Assembly (NCBI GenBank): GCA_963773155.1
Contig: CAVZAB010000019.1
Span: 62,001 to 126,000, forward strand
Length of the DNA: 64,000 nucleotides
Reading direction: 5' to 3'
Source: CAVZAB01 sp963773155
Lineage (GTDB): Bacteria; Pseudomonadota; Alphaproteobacteria; Rhizobiales; Beijerinckiaceae
Shown here in pieces: positions 43,498 to 51,888 of the stretch. Position numbers and translations under genes: made by a program. The first letter of the stretch is position 1; every line of letters begins with the position of its first letter. The notes beneath the pieces were generated by a model that did not search any database, had not been told where the DNA came from, and worked only from the letters and a program-made list of their open reading frames with translations.

Positions 43498-44553
43498 ATG
43501 GCGCGTCCATCGGGGGCACGGGCAGCGGCGAAGCAACCATTCTTTGAAACGCCGCCGAAGATTACGCTTTGTATCACTCAGACCTGCAACCTGCAGTGCA
43601 AGCATTGCTATTCCGACTGTAATTCTGCCGATTTGACCGCTGAATTGTCGACGGACGAGTGGCTTCGGTTCATCGACTATCTCGTCAGCAACGACTTCAT
43701 ACAGATCTACATTGAAGGCGGCGAGCCGCTGTTTCGAAAGGATTTCAAGGATATCCTGCGCTATTGTAGTCGCAAGCTGATGACGCTGGTGCGCACCAAT
43801 GGCACCTTGATTGCGCGCGAAACTGCAGAGGAATTCAAGGAAATTGGCGTCGGCCGTGTACTTGTGGATGTCATGGGCGCCACCGCTGAGACGCATGATT
43901 TTTTTGCCGGCGTCCCCGGGAGTTTTGCCAAGGCATGTTCAGCGATAGAGCACTTGATCGACGTAGGTATTACAACGGATATGCTGATTATCCTTAATCG
44001 CAGAAACGTCGGGGAACTTCAGCACTATGTCGATCTGGCGCAGCGGCTAGGCGTGCCGCGTGTCGGCATCCTGCGACTCTATCCGCTCGGCCGCACCAAG
44101 CGGCAATGGAGTGATCTTGCGCTCAGTCTCGAGGAGCAAATGGCAGCGCTCGCCGCCCTTGTCGAGCCGAGAGGATTGAATGTCATGCGGTCCTGGCATC
44201 CAAAGGACCGCAATTGCTGCTGGCAGTCAGCTGCTGTCAATCCGTTCGGTGATTCGATTGGCTGCCCCTATCTGCGCGAATACGTAAACTACGGCAATAT
44301 TCGAACGATGCCTTTTCTCGACACTTGGCACAAAGACCCGCTGTATAAGCAGCTGCGAGCGGGCGAAGTTGAGAAGACCTGCCCCGATTGCCATGCGAGC
44401 GATGGGACGCGCGGTGGTTGCCGATCGACCGCCTTTGCGTTCCAGGGTCGCTGGACGGCGCCCGATCCCTTCTGCTCAACCCTTAACGAGGGAGTCGATC
44501 TGCGTGTTCTGCCAGACGGGCTTTTACAGAAAAACCGCGAATATCCGGGTTAG
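43498..44553 (+). CDS. Radical SAM/SPASM-domain peptide- or protein-modifying enzyme
   Basis: A 351-residue enzyme. The SAM-binding [4Fe-4S] site is C30-x3-C34-x2-C37 (TCNLQCKHC), followed by the GGEP motif (IEGGEPLFRKDF) near residue 73. The C-terminal half is a SPASM-type domain with auxiliary-cluster cysteines: RNCCWQ near 240, IGCPYLREYVNYGN near 258, CPDCHASDGTRGGC near 298 and a last DPFCS near 328. SPASM proteins mature ribosomal peptides (PqqE, AlbA, MftC) or activate enzymes. It overlaps or abuts a PqqD-like gene, which strongly favours a peptide or protein substrate. GTG/ATG choice: ATG at 43498. Confidence 0.9.
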   Translation: MARPSGARAAAKQPFFETPPKITLCITQTCNLQCKHCYSDCNSADLTAELSTDEWLRFIDYLVSNDFIQIYIEGGEPLFRKDFKDILRYCSRKLMTLVRTNGTLIARETAEEFKEIGVGRVLVDVMGATAETHDFFAGVPGSFAKACSAIEHLIDVGITTDMLIILNRRNVGELQHYVDLAQRLGVPRVGILRLYPLGRTKRQWSDLALSLEEQMAALAALVEPRGLNVMRSWHPKDRNCCWQSAAVNPFGDSIGCPYLREYVNYGNIRTMPFLDTWHKDPLYKQLRAGEVEKTCPDCHASDGTRGGCRSTAFAFQGRWTAPDPFCSTLNEGVDLRVLPDGLLQKNREYPG

Positions 44554-44803
44554 GCCGGTTCATGAGATGGAGGTTTGCCTGGTGTTTACACCCGACAAAC
44601 CAAGGCTCTTTTCGCTAAATCCAACGGCTTGGCTGATATTCCAATTATGCGATGGGCGGCGATTGGAGGACATCGAGCGCGCCTATTACGATATAGTCGA
44701 GCCAGTGGTGTCGCGGAATGCGGCGAGGCAGGAAGTTGGTTTGGCACTTGCCGAGCTTCAGAAGAACGGCATCGTCGAGCGGCTTTGTCACGAAGCGGTT
44801 TGA
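44504..44803 (+). CDS. PqqD-like protein (peptide-recognition RRE domain)
   Basis: A ~99-residue protein with the PqqD/RRE winged-helix pattern: VCLVFTPDKPRLFSLNPTAW followed by LIFQLCDGRRLEDIERAYYD and VGLALAELQKNGIVERL. These domains bind the leader of a precursor peptide and present it to the radical SAM enzyme. I favour the GTG at 44504, which has GAGGGAG upstream and keeps the family's YRKTANIRVRP N-terminal strand, giving a 50-base overlap with the radical SAM gene. An ATG at 44567 would give 78 residues. Its presence marks the locus as a candidate RiPP-like maturation system. Confidence 0.82.
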   Translation: MFCQTGFYRKTANIRVRPVHEMEVCLVFTPDKPRLFSLNPTAWLIFQLCDGRRLEDIERAYYDIVEPVVSRNAARQEVGLALAELQKNGIVERLCHEAV

Positions 44804-44885
44804 GTTAGGGCCACGACATATGACGAGAGACAAGTTAGGCTGCAAGTGTTGAGAATGCGCATCTTTTGTAGACGGAGATGGACGA

Positions 44886-45452
44886 ATGACACAAGAATCT
44901 GACTTGGAGCGGATCAAAGCAGCCGTACAGCGGCGTGGCGCGCAGACGCGCCCGGAAATAGAAGCGATTGTCGCGGAAGTGCGAACGCCGGACAATCTTG
45001 GAATTCAGCCGCCCAATCTGAATCTGGCGCTTTATGAAGAGTTTTTCTTAATGGTTGAGTGGACATTTGCCGTTCCCTACGCCCAGCTTGTCCCGTTTCA
45101 TGCCTTCTTGAGGGACAAGGAGCAAAGACTCTCGGCAGCCTGCGCGCAATTCACGAATGGCGGGGGCAGGTACTTGGGGACGTGGTGGATCTATGGTACC
45201 GGACCGTCAACCTATCGTACGCTCTGGCAATACAAGAACGAAGATGCAATAGCGCAGATGAAGGCTGCGCTCGCGCCGGGGGTCTCTCCGAATTTTCGGG
45301 CCGATATGAAGATGCTGCGATCGTACTGGGCAAGCGATCCGAGCCGTGTCGAGCAACAATATCAGCCGGCGGCGCTGTTCGCCGATCTCAAGGCGGCAGC
45401 AAGTCCCGCTGGCCAGCTCGATCCGCTGGTGGCATTGGCCTTGGAGCCGTAA
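44886..45452 (+). CDS. Uncharacterised 188-residue protein in the radical SAM locus
   Basis: Starts ATG at 44886 with GGAGA upstream. The first ~45 residues form a charged helix (LERIKAAVQRRGAQTRPEIE) and a Pro/Asn-rich linker (NLGIQPPNLNLALYEEF). Residues ~57-140 look like an alpha/beta ferredoxin-like domain (MVEWTFAVPYAQLVPFHAFL, then YLGTWWIYGTGPSTYRTLWQ and YKNEDAIAQMKAAL), reminiscent of NIPSNAP-type dimeric barrels. No Cys-rich core typical of RiPP precursors. It could be the substrate of the radical SAM enzyme, a carrier or an accessory protein; I cannot tell. Confidence 0.7.
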   Translation: MTQESDLERIKAAVQRRGAQTRPEIEAIVAEVRTPDNLGIQPPNLNLALYEEFFLMVEWTFAVPYAQLVPFHAFLRDKEQRLSAACAQFTNGGGRYLGTWWIYGTGPSTYRTLWQYKNEDAIAQMKAALAPGVSPNFRADMKMLRSYWASDPSRVEQQYQPAALFADLKAAASPAGQLDPLVALALEP

Positions 45453-45520
45453 TTGTGTCTGATTATCGTCGGAGGTGATCCGGCCAGTGCGGCCTGGCTG
45501 CTCAGAGGGGATGCGAGGCC

Positions 45521-47026
45521 ATGCCCAGTAGCAAGCAAAATTATTTTGACGCTTACGCTGACAGTATCGATGAACTCCTGAAGTACCCCGGGGTACTTGG
45601 CGTCGGCCTTGGCCCGAAGCTAACCAAAGGCGGGGTTACTCACACCGAGGCGATTGTCGTGCTCGTGGCAAGTAAATTGAAGTCTCTGCCAAAAGAGCAG
45701 GTCATTCCGGCCTTTGTAAACGGTTATCCGACTGACGTCCGCGCAATGCAGGCGACGGTTTCGGACAAAACGCAATTGACTTTACCAGACGGGCGACAAC
45801 TCATCAATTGTCACGGCGACTACAAATGGACGAATTGGCAAAAGATTCATGAACTCAATCAGTCGCAGCATATGGGCAATGATGGGGTCGAATGCGAGGT
45901 CCGCGGCAATTTTTTCATAATCGTGGACCCCAAGAAAAGCCTCGTGACGGACCTGTCCACGTTTTCAGGAGATGGCCAAGAAGATGAAAACAAGAAGACT
46001 CTCGATTTTCTCGGCGCCTATAGATTGTTTCGGAGCTTCTTCAAGGAACGTTACGACTTCGATGTCGGAGATCATTATCACATCCTCGCCTATTATATCG
46101 ACGTAGACAGCGGTCTGCCTAAGATTGGCAACGCATCGACCTTGATCTTCAATGAGATTGAAGGCATAGGACTCAGAAAATTTGATCACCGCGGGCAATG
46201 GGATCAATCCAAATCATTACTGCACGTGCTCCACTATAGCCAATTCACATTGCGCTCGATGCTGCATGAAGTCGGCCACTTGTGGCTAGCCTATGCGGAC
46301 TATCTCGATGACAAAGGTGAGACTTCCAACCTGTTGCACCAGGATTTCCCCACCGATGAACTGGCCTACGCAAACGAGCATTGGGGCGGATGGGTCGACG
46401 ACGGTCCATCTTGTATGGATTATGATCGCTGCGACTGGAAGAGCCAAGACGATGGCAGCTTTCTGAAGATGGATCGCAAGAACAACGAATTCTTCCCCTA
46501 TGGTAGAGATGGTTTCGGCTATTCGCCCCTGGACCTATATCTGATGGGGCTGATTCCAGCCGCGGATGTTCCGGATTGGCGCATTATCCGCGACCCCATA
46601 CTTGATGCTACGAGTGGCCAGAACAACCGATACAGCGCCAAGGATGCGCCGTTCATCGGCGTCAGACATGTTCAGGCGTTGAACGGAGCGCGCAACCCGA
46701 ACCATATGACGAGCCAGCGTGTGTTTCATCAAGCCACCATTATCCTGACAGCGGGCGGCCCCCAACACGAGGAGTTCGTCTCAGCGTCGGAAAGTTGGCG
46801 CAAACAAAACGAAAACAACTTTCGGCGAGCGACCGGGGGCAGGGCAATTCTCGACAGCTCTGTTCTCTTTCCCGGTTTTGATGACGTGTTTTTCTATCAT
46901 TCCGGAGGGCAGGTCGATGCTTCCGCTGCGAGGACGCCTTTTGGAACTCTCCGGGCTTATGGGTTCGGAGAAACAATGATCGGGGTATGGATCACGAGGA
47001 GCCGTTGCGGAATCACCCCAATATGA
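45521..47026 (+). CDS. HExxH zinc metalloprotease-like protein, frameshifted near its 3' end
   Basis: 501 residues as read. Residues ~20-80 form an NAL1-like N-terminal domain (YPGVLGVGLGPKL, then AIVVLVASKLKSLPKEQVIP and NGYPTDV). The catalytic motif HEVGH is at residues 249-253 (SMLHEVGHLWLAY), with a later SCMDYDRCDW and YSPLDLYLMGLIP as in M6/M64-like secreted zinc peptidases. There is no signal peptide. At a TTTT run (46939-46942) the frame goes wrong: the last ~30 residues are unlike a protein, while the -1 frame continues as a normal domain (see 46943-47370). It follows the 188-residue protein and may be a processing protease of the radical SAM locus. Confidence 0.8.
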   Translation: MPSSKQNYFDAYADSIDELLKYPGVLGVGLGPKLTKGGVTHTEAIVVLVASKLKSLPKEQVIPAFVNGYPTDVRAMQATVSDKTQLTLPDGRQLINCHGDYKWTNWQKIHELNQSQHMGNDGVECEVRGNFFIIVDPKKSLVTDLSTFSGDGQEDENKKTLDFLGAYRLFRSFFKERYDFDVGDHYHILAYYIDVDSGLPKIGNASTLIFNEIEGIGLRKFDHRGQWDQSKSLLHVLHYSQFTLRSMLHEVGHLWLAYADYLDDKGETSNLLHQDFPTDELAYANEHWGGWVDDGPSCMDYDRCDWKSQDDGSFLKMDRKNNEFFPYGRDGFGYSPLDLYLMGLIPAADVPDWRIIRDPILDATSGQNNRYSAKDAPFIGVRHVQALNGARNPNHMTSQRVFHQATIILTAGGPQHEEFVSASESWRKQNENNFRRATGGRAILDSSVLFPGFDDVFFYHSGGQVDASAARTPFGTLRAYGFGETMIGVWITRSRCGITPI

Positions 47027-47370
47027 TTTGCGCACGTGTCCGCAATGACAGCACAAGGTCCTATCGTAATCTCGTCATAAATTTTTATCTCTTCGACGTT
47101 GAGAACCAAGCCGCGGCGCGAGAGAGTTTTCTCTATCCCTGTCCTAATGCACGGTTCATTGGTCAGCAATATATCGATACGCTGCCTCCAACCGACGAAG
47201 GAAATCGGGCTCCCAATGTCGTGCAAGGATGGAGAATCGAACCGGGGACCTACAAATATCCATTTCTGATTTGCGAGATCTTGCCGCAGGGAATGGCACC
47301 CTTGCAGACGCACCGCGTGTGGGAAAATAAAAAGCTTGCCCAGCGGGAGGTTCAGATCCCGCTGGGCTAG
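46943..47370 (+). pseudogene. Out-of-frame C-terminal domain of the HExxH metalloprotease
   Basis: In the -1 frame relative to the upstream gene the sequence reads WNSPGLWVRRNNDRGMDHEE followed by PNMICARVRNDSTRSYRNLV. This is the familiar SPDIWVRN...HENP...NYVYARVRN beta-sandwich domain found at the C-terminus of secreted peptidases and similar proteins. Joining the two frames at the T-run 46939-46942 (CCT TTT then TGG) gives one seamless protein of about 616 residues. A start codon inside (ATG at 46987) would give a 127-residue fragment without the first strand. It ends at a TAG at 47370. Confidence 0.75.
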
Positions 47371-47451
47371 CGTTTCCCATGGGAAATAGGCGGTCTCGAT
47401 GGGCTAGAATTCCACGTCAAGTTCTTCGAGTTCGTCGGGTTCTGGCTGTGC

Positions 47452-48096
47452 AGATTTCAGCCCGCGAGCATCACGCTCATGGCCGGTGTCCGATTGATAC
47501 CCGCGTCAATCCCACCAAAGTCAATGAGCTCGCCAAGAGCAAGCCGATCGAATGGTTCGCGAATTCTCATCGCGACGGTGCCGATGCGCTATGCGGGGCG
47601 AGGTCGCCGGGTCTATCCGGGCTTCTTGCAGCTCGCTTCATTCATGAGCATGAATTTCGACCGCCATGTGAAATCACATATTGAATTATTCGAGGATCTT
47701 GTTGAAGGCCGGTGGGAGAAGGCGAATATCAAGCGGGATTTTTATGACGAATATGTTGCCGTCCTTGACTTACCTGAGACGTTTTATCTGGAAACCGTGC
47801 GCCTTGTGTTCCAGGAACACAAATTGGCAACCGGCCAACTCGAATGGCGAGGGCGCCGCGTCGATCCGATTGCGATCCGGCGATCGACACTCTTCACGGT
47901 CGAAGGCGAGAGGGACGATATTTGCACCGTAGGCCAAACCTTAGCCGCCCAGGAGCTCTGCAAGAGTATCAAGCCATTCAAGAAGCGGCATCACTTGCAG
48001 GCCGGGACTGGACATTACGGCGTCTTCAGTGGCAGGCGCTGGGAAACGCAAATTTCTCCGATCTTACGCAACTTCATTCTGGCAGACGAACGATAA
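47452..48096 (+). pseudogene. phaZ: C-terminal remnant of an intracellular polyhydroxyalkanoate depolymerase (PhaZ)
   Basis: Three frame segments reconstruct the C-terminal half of PhaZ: QPASITLMAG, then PIDTRVNPTKVNELAKSKPI, then LIATVPMRYAGRGRRVYPGF and a long intact stretch with YDEYVAVLDLPETFYLETVR, then FTVEGERDDICTVGQTLAA and KRHHLQAGTGHYGVFSGRRW. Frameshifts lie near 47487 and 47566. The N-terminal half with the lipase box is absent. The last ~150 codons are undamaged, suggesting a fairly recent loss. It lies directly after the metalloprotease gene, so a deletion or rearrangement joined the two. Confidence 0.85.
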
Positions 48097-48255
48097 TTGG
48101 AGTTTCGAATGGGCTTAGCGTCTTTTGAGATTTAAGCCCGGGAGAACGGTCTGCCGGAATGAAGATTTAGGGCAATCGGCCGGACAATTGCCTGTCATGG
48201 TGACAATCCCACGAGCATGTTAGGATTCTTCCCATTCTAAAGCGAGAATCATAAA

Positions 48256-48840
48256 ATGACTGGAGATAAGGTGGCAATAGTCGCCGCGGGCGGCAGCGGT
48301 ATGGGTGCTGATGCAGCGCAAAAGCTGGCGGCGGACGGATTCGCTGGGGCCGCGTTGATGTACTCGTCAACAGTGCCGGTCACGGTCCGCGCGCACCGAT
48401 TCTGGATGTTACCGATGAGCAATGGCACACTGGCCTTGATGTCTATCTGCTCAATGTGGTTCGGGCGACCCGCTTTGTCGCACCAATCATGGTCAAGCAG
48501 AAAACCGGGGTGATCATCAATATTTCGACTGCATGGGCTTTCGAGCCGCGCCCGATGTTTCCGACGTCGGCTGTCTTTCGGGCGGGGCTTGCGGTTTTCA
48601 CCAAGATCTTCGTCGACTAATATGCCGGTCATAACGTCCGCATGAACAATGTTCTTCCCGGCTGGATTGATAGTCTACCGGCGACCGAAGAGCGACGCGC
48701 GAGTGTGCCGATGCGGCAAGAGCGATGAAATCGCCGCAACGATCAGCTTTCTCGCTTCGGAAGGAGCCGACTACATTACGGGCCAGAATCGATGGCGGAG
48801 TCACGCGATCAGTTTGACCAAGCACTTGTTTGTGCGTCAC
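48256..48840 (+). pseudogene. Broken short-chain dehydrogenase/reductase gene
   Basis: The ATG at 48256 begins a normal SDR Rossmann start (VAIVAAGGSGMGADAAQKLA), but after about 30 codons the sequence jumps to the middle of the fold in another frame (VLVNSAGHGPRAPILDV, LNVVRATRFVAPIMVKQK, TGVIINISTAW). The catalytic YxxxK region is altered (SAVFRAGLAVFTK), a stop follows at IFVD, and the C-terminal NNVLPGWIDSLPATEERR and EIAATISFLASEGADYITGQ come in further frames. An internal deletion of roughly 40 codons plus at least two frame changes and one stop make it non-functional. Confidence 0.85.
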
Positions 48841-49108
48841 AGGGCCAAGCGCGATGCCGGCCGTGACCTGTTCAACCCGGCCCCCGGATAGCGCATGGCT
48901 CGATCAGGGTCGCTTGCCACCAGGTACTTCCCGACTAGGGTGAAAAACCATTGAAATGGCGAAATCTTGCCAAAAAGCCGCCTTCTCCATTGGCCGTCCC
49001 CTGGCAAAATGGGCGAAACTTGCAATTTTTGCCAGTGTAGGTTTATTTTGTCGCCGAGGACCAGGGAGTTCTGGTCAATTGAGCTTCAGCTTTAGTAGGG
49101 GGAATAGA

Positions 49109-49768
49109 ATGCCATTGTCCATAGGCGCAACCGCACCGGACTTTGAGGCCGATACAACCATCGGCAAGATCGGGTTTCACCAATGGATAGGCAATTCCTG
49201 GGTCGTTCTTTTCTCCCATCCCAAGGATTTCACACCGGTTTGCACGACCGAACTCGGCTATATGGCGAAGATCAAGCCCGAGTTCGATAAGCGAGGTGTC
49301 AAAATCATTGGCATTAGTGTCGATCCTGTCGATCGCCATGCCAAGTGGGCGGAGGACATCAAGGAAACGCAGGGATTCGCCCCCAATTATCCGATGATCG
49401 GCGATCCCGACCTCAAAATTGCCAAGCTCTATGGCATGCTGCCTGCGGAGACCAAAGGTTCCAGCGAAGGGCGAACCGCTGCCGACAATCAGACCGTGCG
49501 CAATGTCTTTGTGATAGGGCCGGACAAGAAAATCAAATTGGTGCTGGTCTATCCGATGACGACCGGACGCAATTTCGACGAAGTATTGCGGGTTATCGAT
49601 TCCCTGCAGCTTACCGCACGACACCGAGTGGCGACACCGGCCAATTGGACGGTCGGCGAGGACGTCATCATCGCTGGCTCTGTCTCTGACGAGGATGCCA
49701 AAAAGCTCTACCCGAAGGGCTGGAAGGCGCCCAAGCCCTACCTGCGCATCGTCCCGCAACCGGACTAG
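49109..49768 (+). CDS. 1-Cys peroxiredoxin (Prx6 subfamily)
   Basis: A 219-residue thiol peroxidase that reduces H2O2 and organic hydroperoxides. The peroxidatic Cys is C45 in HPKDFTPVCTTE, and the Prx6 landmarks GISVDPVDRHAKWAEDI near residue 75 and the C-terminal extension (TPANWTVGEDVIIAGSVSDE) are present; no resolving Cys of the 2-Cys type is seen. The ATG at 49109 has AGGGGG upstream, so the longer frame from 48956 is rejected. It stands alone and converges with the enolase-superfamily operon. Confidence 0.93.
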   Translation: MPLSIGATAPDFEADTTIGKIGFHQWIGNSWVVLFSHPKDFTPVCTTELGYMAKIKPEFDKRGVKIIGISVDPVDRHAKWAEDIKETQGFAPNYPMIGDPDLKIAKLYGMLPAETKGSSEGRTAADNQTVRNVFVIGPDKKIKLVLVYPMTTGRNFDEVLRVIDSLQLTARHRVATPANWTVGEDVIIAGSVSDEDAKKLYPKGWKAPKPYLRIVPQPD

Positions 49769-49810
49769 CTCAAGCCAGAGGGAATTTCCCCTTGCGGTCG
49801 CTGGCGCGCG

Positions 49811-50986
49811 CTAGTTGATCCGCCGTGCCCGAACGAACTCCTCGTCGACCTCAACACCGATGCCGATCGTGTCGGGAATAGCAACGGTCCCATCCGCCGC
49901 CAGCGCGAAGGGCGCTTTCGTGATATGGCGGGTCAGCTCGCTCTGACTGACGTTGAACTCAACGAATTGGGCGCGCTGCAGGGTTGCAACAAGCTGCAAA
50001 CTATAGCCGGTGAGAAGATGTGTGAGCCACGAATGGGGAACGACGGTAAGCCCGTGATCCTCGGCAAGGCTCGCGACGCGCTTGGCGATGCTGAGGCCGC
50101 CGCATCGCGACAGGTCGGGTTGGACGATGTCTAGGCAGCCCGCCCGGATGAAACGCTCGAAATCCCAGTAGGTGGCGATTTGTTCGCCGGCTGCAACTGG
50201 GATGGGACTGTTGCTGCGGACATAGGCATAGGCATCGATATGGTCGGGATGAAGAAAATCCTCTATCCATCCGACCCGAAATTTGGACAGCCATTCGCAC
50301 AAGCGCAACGCTTCGCGTTGGTTGCGCACCGCTGCAAGCGCGCTGGGCCTCTTCCAGCCCGCCGGATACCACCCGGGATCGACAAGGAGATGCCGGTCCC
50401 AGCCGAGAGCGTCTCGCGCAGCGGCGACCAGTTCCTGGTCGAGCCCGGTGTCTTCACCGAACGGGCCCCAGCCGAACTTGACTGCCTGGAACCCCATTTG
50501 GACAAAACGCGCAGCGGCTAAAGCCGTCGCCTCGGGCGTATCGCAAAACAAGGTTGAGGCATAGGCCAAGACCTTGTCACGACGGCGCCCGCCGAGCAAG
50601 TTGGCGATGGACATGCCGGCTACCTGCGCACGAATCGACCAGAGGCAATTGTCAATGGCTGAAAGGCATTGAATCGCTATGCCGCGGCGACCGTAATAGG
50701 AGCTGCCGATATAGAGCTTCTCCCAAAGGCGTTCGACATCGAGTGGGTTTTCACCGATCAATAATGCGCCGAGCGTCTGAAACCCGGTCATCGACATGCT
50801 TGGTCCGGCGATAATGGCGACCGCGGCCGGCGCCAGGGTCTCGACGTCGGCCCAGCCGACCACTCCCTCGTTCGTCGTGACCTTGACCAGCAATTGCCAA
50901 TCGCCGTTATCGGCTGCCTCGCCCCCACCCGTCCCATAGTGCTGTTCACCGCGCAGAAGTATCGGTTCGACCCGAGCAATGTGCAT
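49811..50986 (-). CDS. Mandelate racemase/muconate lactonizing enzyme family protein (A)
   Basis: A 391-residue enolase-superfamily enzyme. Predicted Mg2+ ligands are D203 (LLVDPGWYP), E242 (GWIEDFLHP) and E268 (VAAGEQIA); the barrel-end base is H318 (VVPHSWLTH). On the second barrel strand the usual KxK is reduced to a single Lys, K170 (AVKFGWGPFG). The ATG at 50986 is chosen because the protein then starts with the family strand HIARVEPILLR. It is the last gene of a minus-strand operon with a COG2159 amidohydrolase, an RraA-family protein and a second MR/MLE enzyme. Probably a sugar-acid dehydratase, lactone-forming enzyme or epimerase. Confidence 0.88.
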   Translation of the reverse strand: MHIARVEPILLRGEQHYGTGGGEAADNGDWQLLVKVTTNEGVVGWADVETLAPAAVAIIAGPSMSMTGFQTLGALLIGENPLDVERLWEKLYIGSSYYGRRGIAIQCLSAIDNCLWSIRAQVAGMSIANLLGGRRRDKVLAYASTLFCDTPEATALAAARFVQMGFQAVKFGWGPFGEDTGLDQELVAAARDALGWDRHLLVDPGWYPAGWKRPSALAAVRNQREALRLCEWLSKFRVGWIEDFLHPDHIDAYAYVRSNSPIPVAAGEQIATYWDFERFIRAGCLDIVQPDLSRCGGLSIAKRVASLAEDHGLTVVPHSWLTHLLTGYSLQLVATLQRAQFVEFNVSQSELTRHITKAPFALAADGTVAIPDTIGIGVEVDEEFVRARRIN

Positions 50987-51017
50987 TACCCTATTGCCTC
51001 GCTCCTTGCTGCACCGA

Positions 51018-51878
51018 TCAGACGGGATAGCCGCCGTGCCACCAGTGCGCGAGCGGATTTGAATAAAGTATCGCGTCGATGGTTGCCATGGAAACACGCG
51101 GCAGAGACGTGCCAGCGACTTGGTCGTTGATGCGGCGCAGGCCATCGATCGATTGATCGACGTCGGTGAACGGAAAATCGGTGCCGAAGAAAATTTTCGC
51201 CCGTTCGGTGATCTGATATTCCTGGGCCAGGATCAATGTGTTCCAGAATTGCCACGGGCGGTAATAGAGCGCCGAAATTTCGCAATAGACATTGGGGTTC
51301 TTGCGAGCCACTACGATGCATTCCTCGCACCACGGATGGCCCATGTGCGCCATAATGATTTTCAGGTCCGGATGACGATTGGCAATCGTATCAACATCCA
51401 ACGGTCGCCCGAGGCGGATCGGCGCATTGGCGCCAAATGTCGTGCCCATGTGCAGGGTAAGCGGTAGGTTGTGCTTCAGGCAGGTGCGATAGACTGGCTC
51501 CAATCTTTGATCGAGCAGGGAAACGCCATTGTAGATCGGGCCGAATTTTACGCCCTTAAGCCCTAGGTCTGCGATCGCATGGTCAAGCAGGTCAAGATAA
51601 TCCGACATGCGAGGATCGATCGAGGCGAAGCCGATGAACTTGTCCGGATATTGTCTTACGGCACGCGCGGTGACCTCGTCGCAGCCGTCAATGCCGATTG
51701 AATTGGAATAGCGCGGTGAAAAAATGATCACCTTGTCTACTTGCCGCATGGCGGCATAGAGCGTATCGCAATCGGCTTTGAGCACGAAACCACCCGGCCT
51801 CGCCAAATGCGCAATCTCGCGGTAGAGCGGCAGGATCTGCCGATCCTCATAGATGTTAGCGTGACAATCGACAATCAC
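51018..51878 (-). CDS. Amidohydrolase-family (COG2159) metal-dependent hydrolase
   Basis: A 286-residue TIM-barrel hydrolase or decarboxylase of the amidohydrolase_2 type. It begins MIVDCHANIYED, the HxH-like first motif here reduced to a single CHAN His as in many COG2159 proteins, and continues with KFIGFASIDPRM, KGVKFGPIYNGVSLLD, LTLHMGTTFG (metal His) and IIMAHMGHPWCEE (metal His), ending with FFGTDFPFTDVD (catalytic Asp). Relatives include lactonases, o-pyrocatechuate decarboxylases and 4-sulfolactone or 2-pyrone-4,6-dicarboxylate hydrolases. It starts 10 bases after the RraA-family stop. Confidence 0.88.
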   Translation of the reverse strand: MIVDCHANIYEDRQILPLYREIAHLARPGGFVLKADCDTLYAAMRQVDKVIIFSPRYSNSIGIDGCDEVTARAVRQYPDKFIGFASIDPRMSDYLDLLDHAIADLGLKGVKFGPIYNGVSLLDQRLEPVYRTCLKHNLPLTLHMGTTFGANAPIRLGRPLDVDTIANRHPDLKIIMAHMGHPWCEECIVVARKNPNVYCEISALYYRPWQFWNTLILAQEYQITERAKIFFGTDFPFTDVDQSIDGLRRINDQVAGTSLPRVSMATIDAILYSNPLAHWWHGGYPV

Positions 51879-51888
51879 CGCAGCCGCA

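Noticed and set aside
49769..49810. Possible bidirectional terminator between peroxiredoxin and MR/MLE genes
   Set aside because: Only a short imperfect stem (AGGGAA/TTCCCC) without a T-run on either strand.
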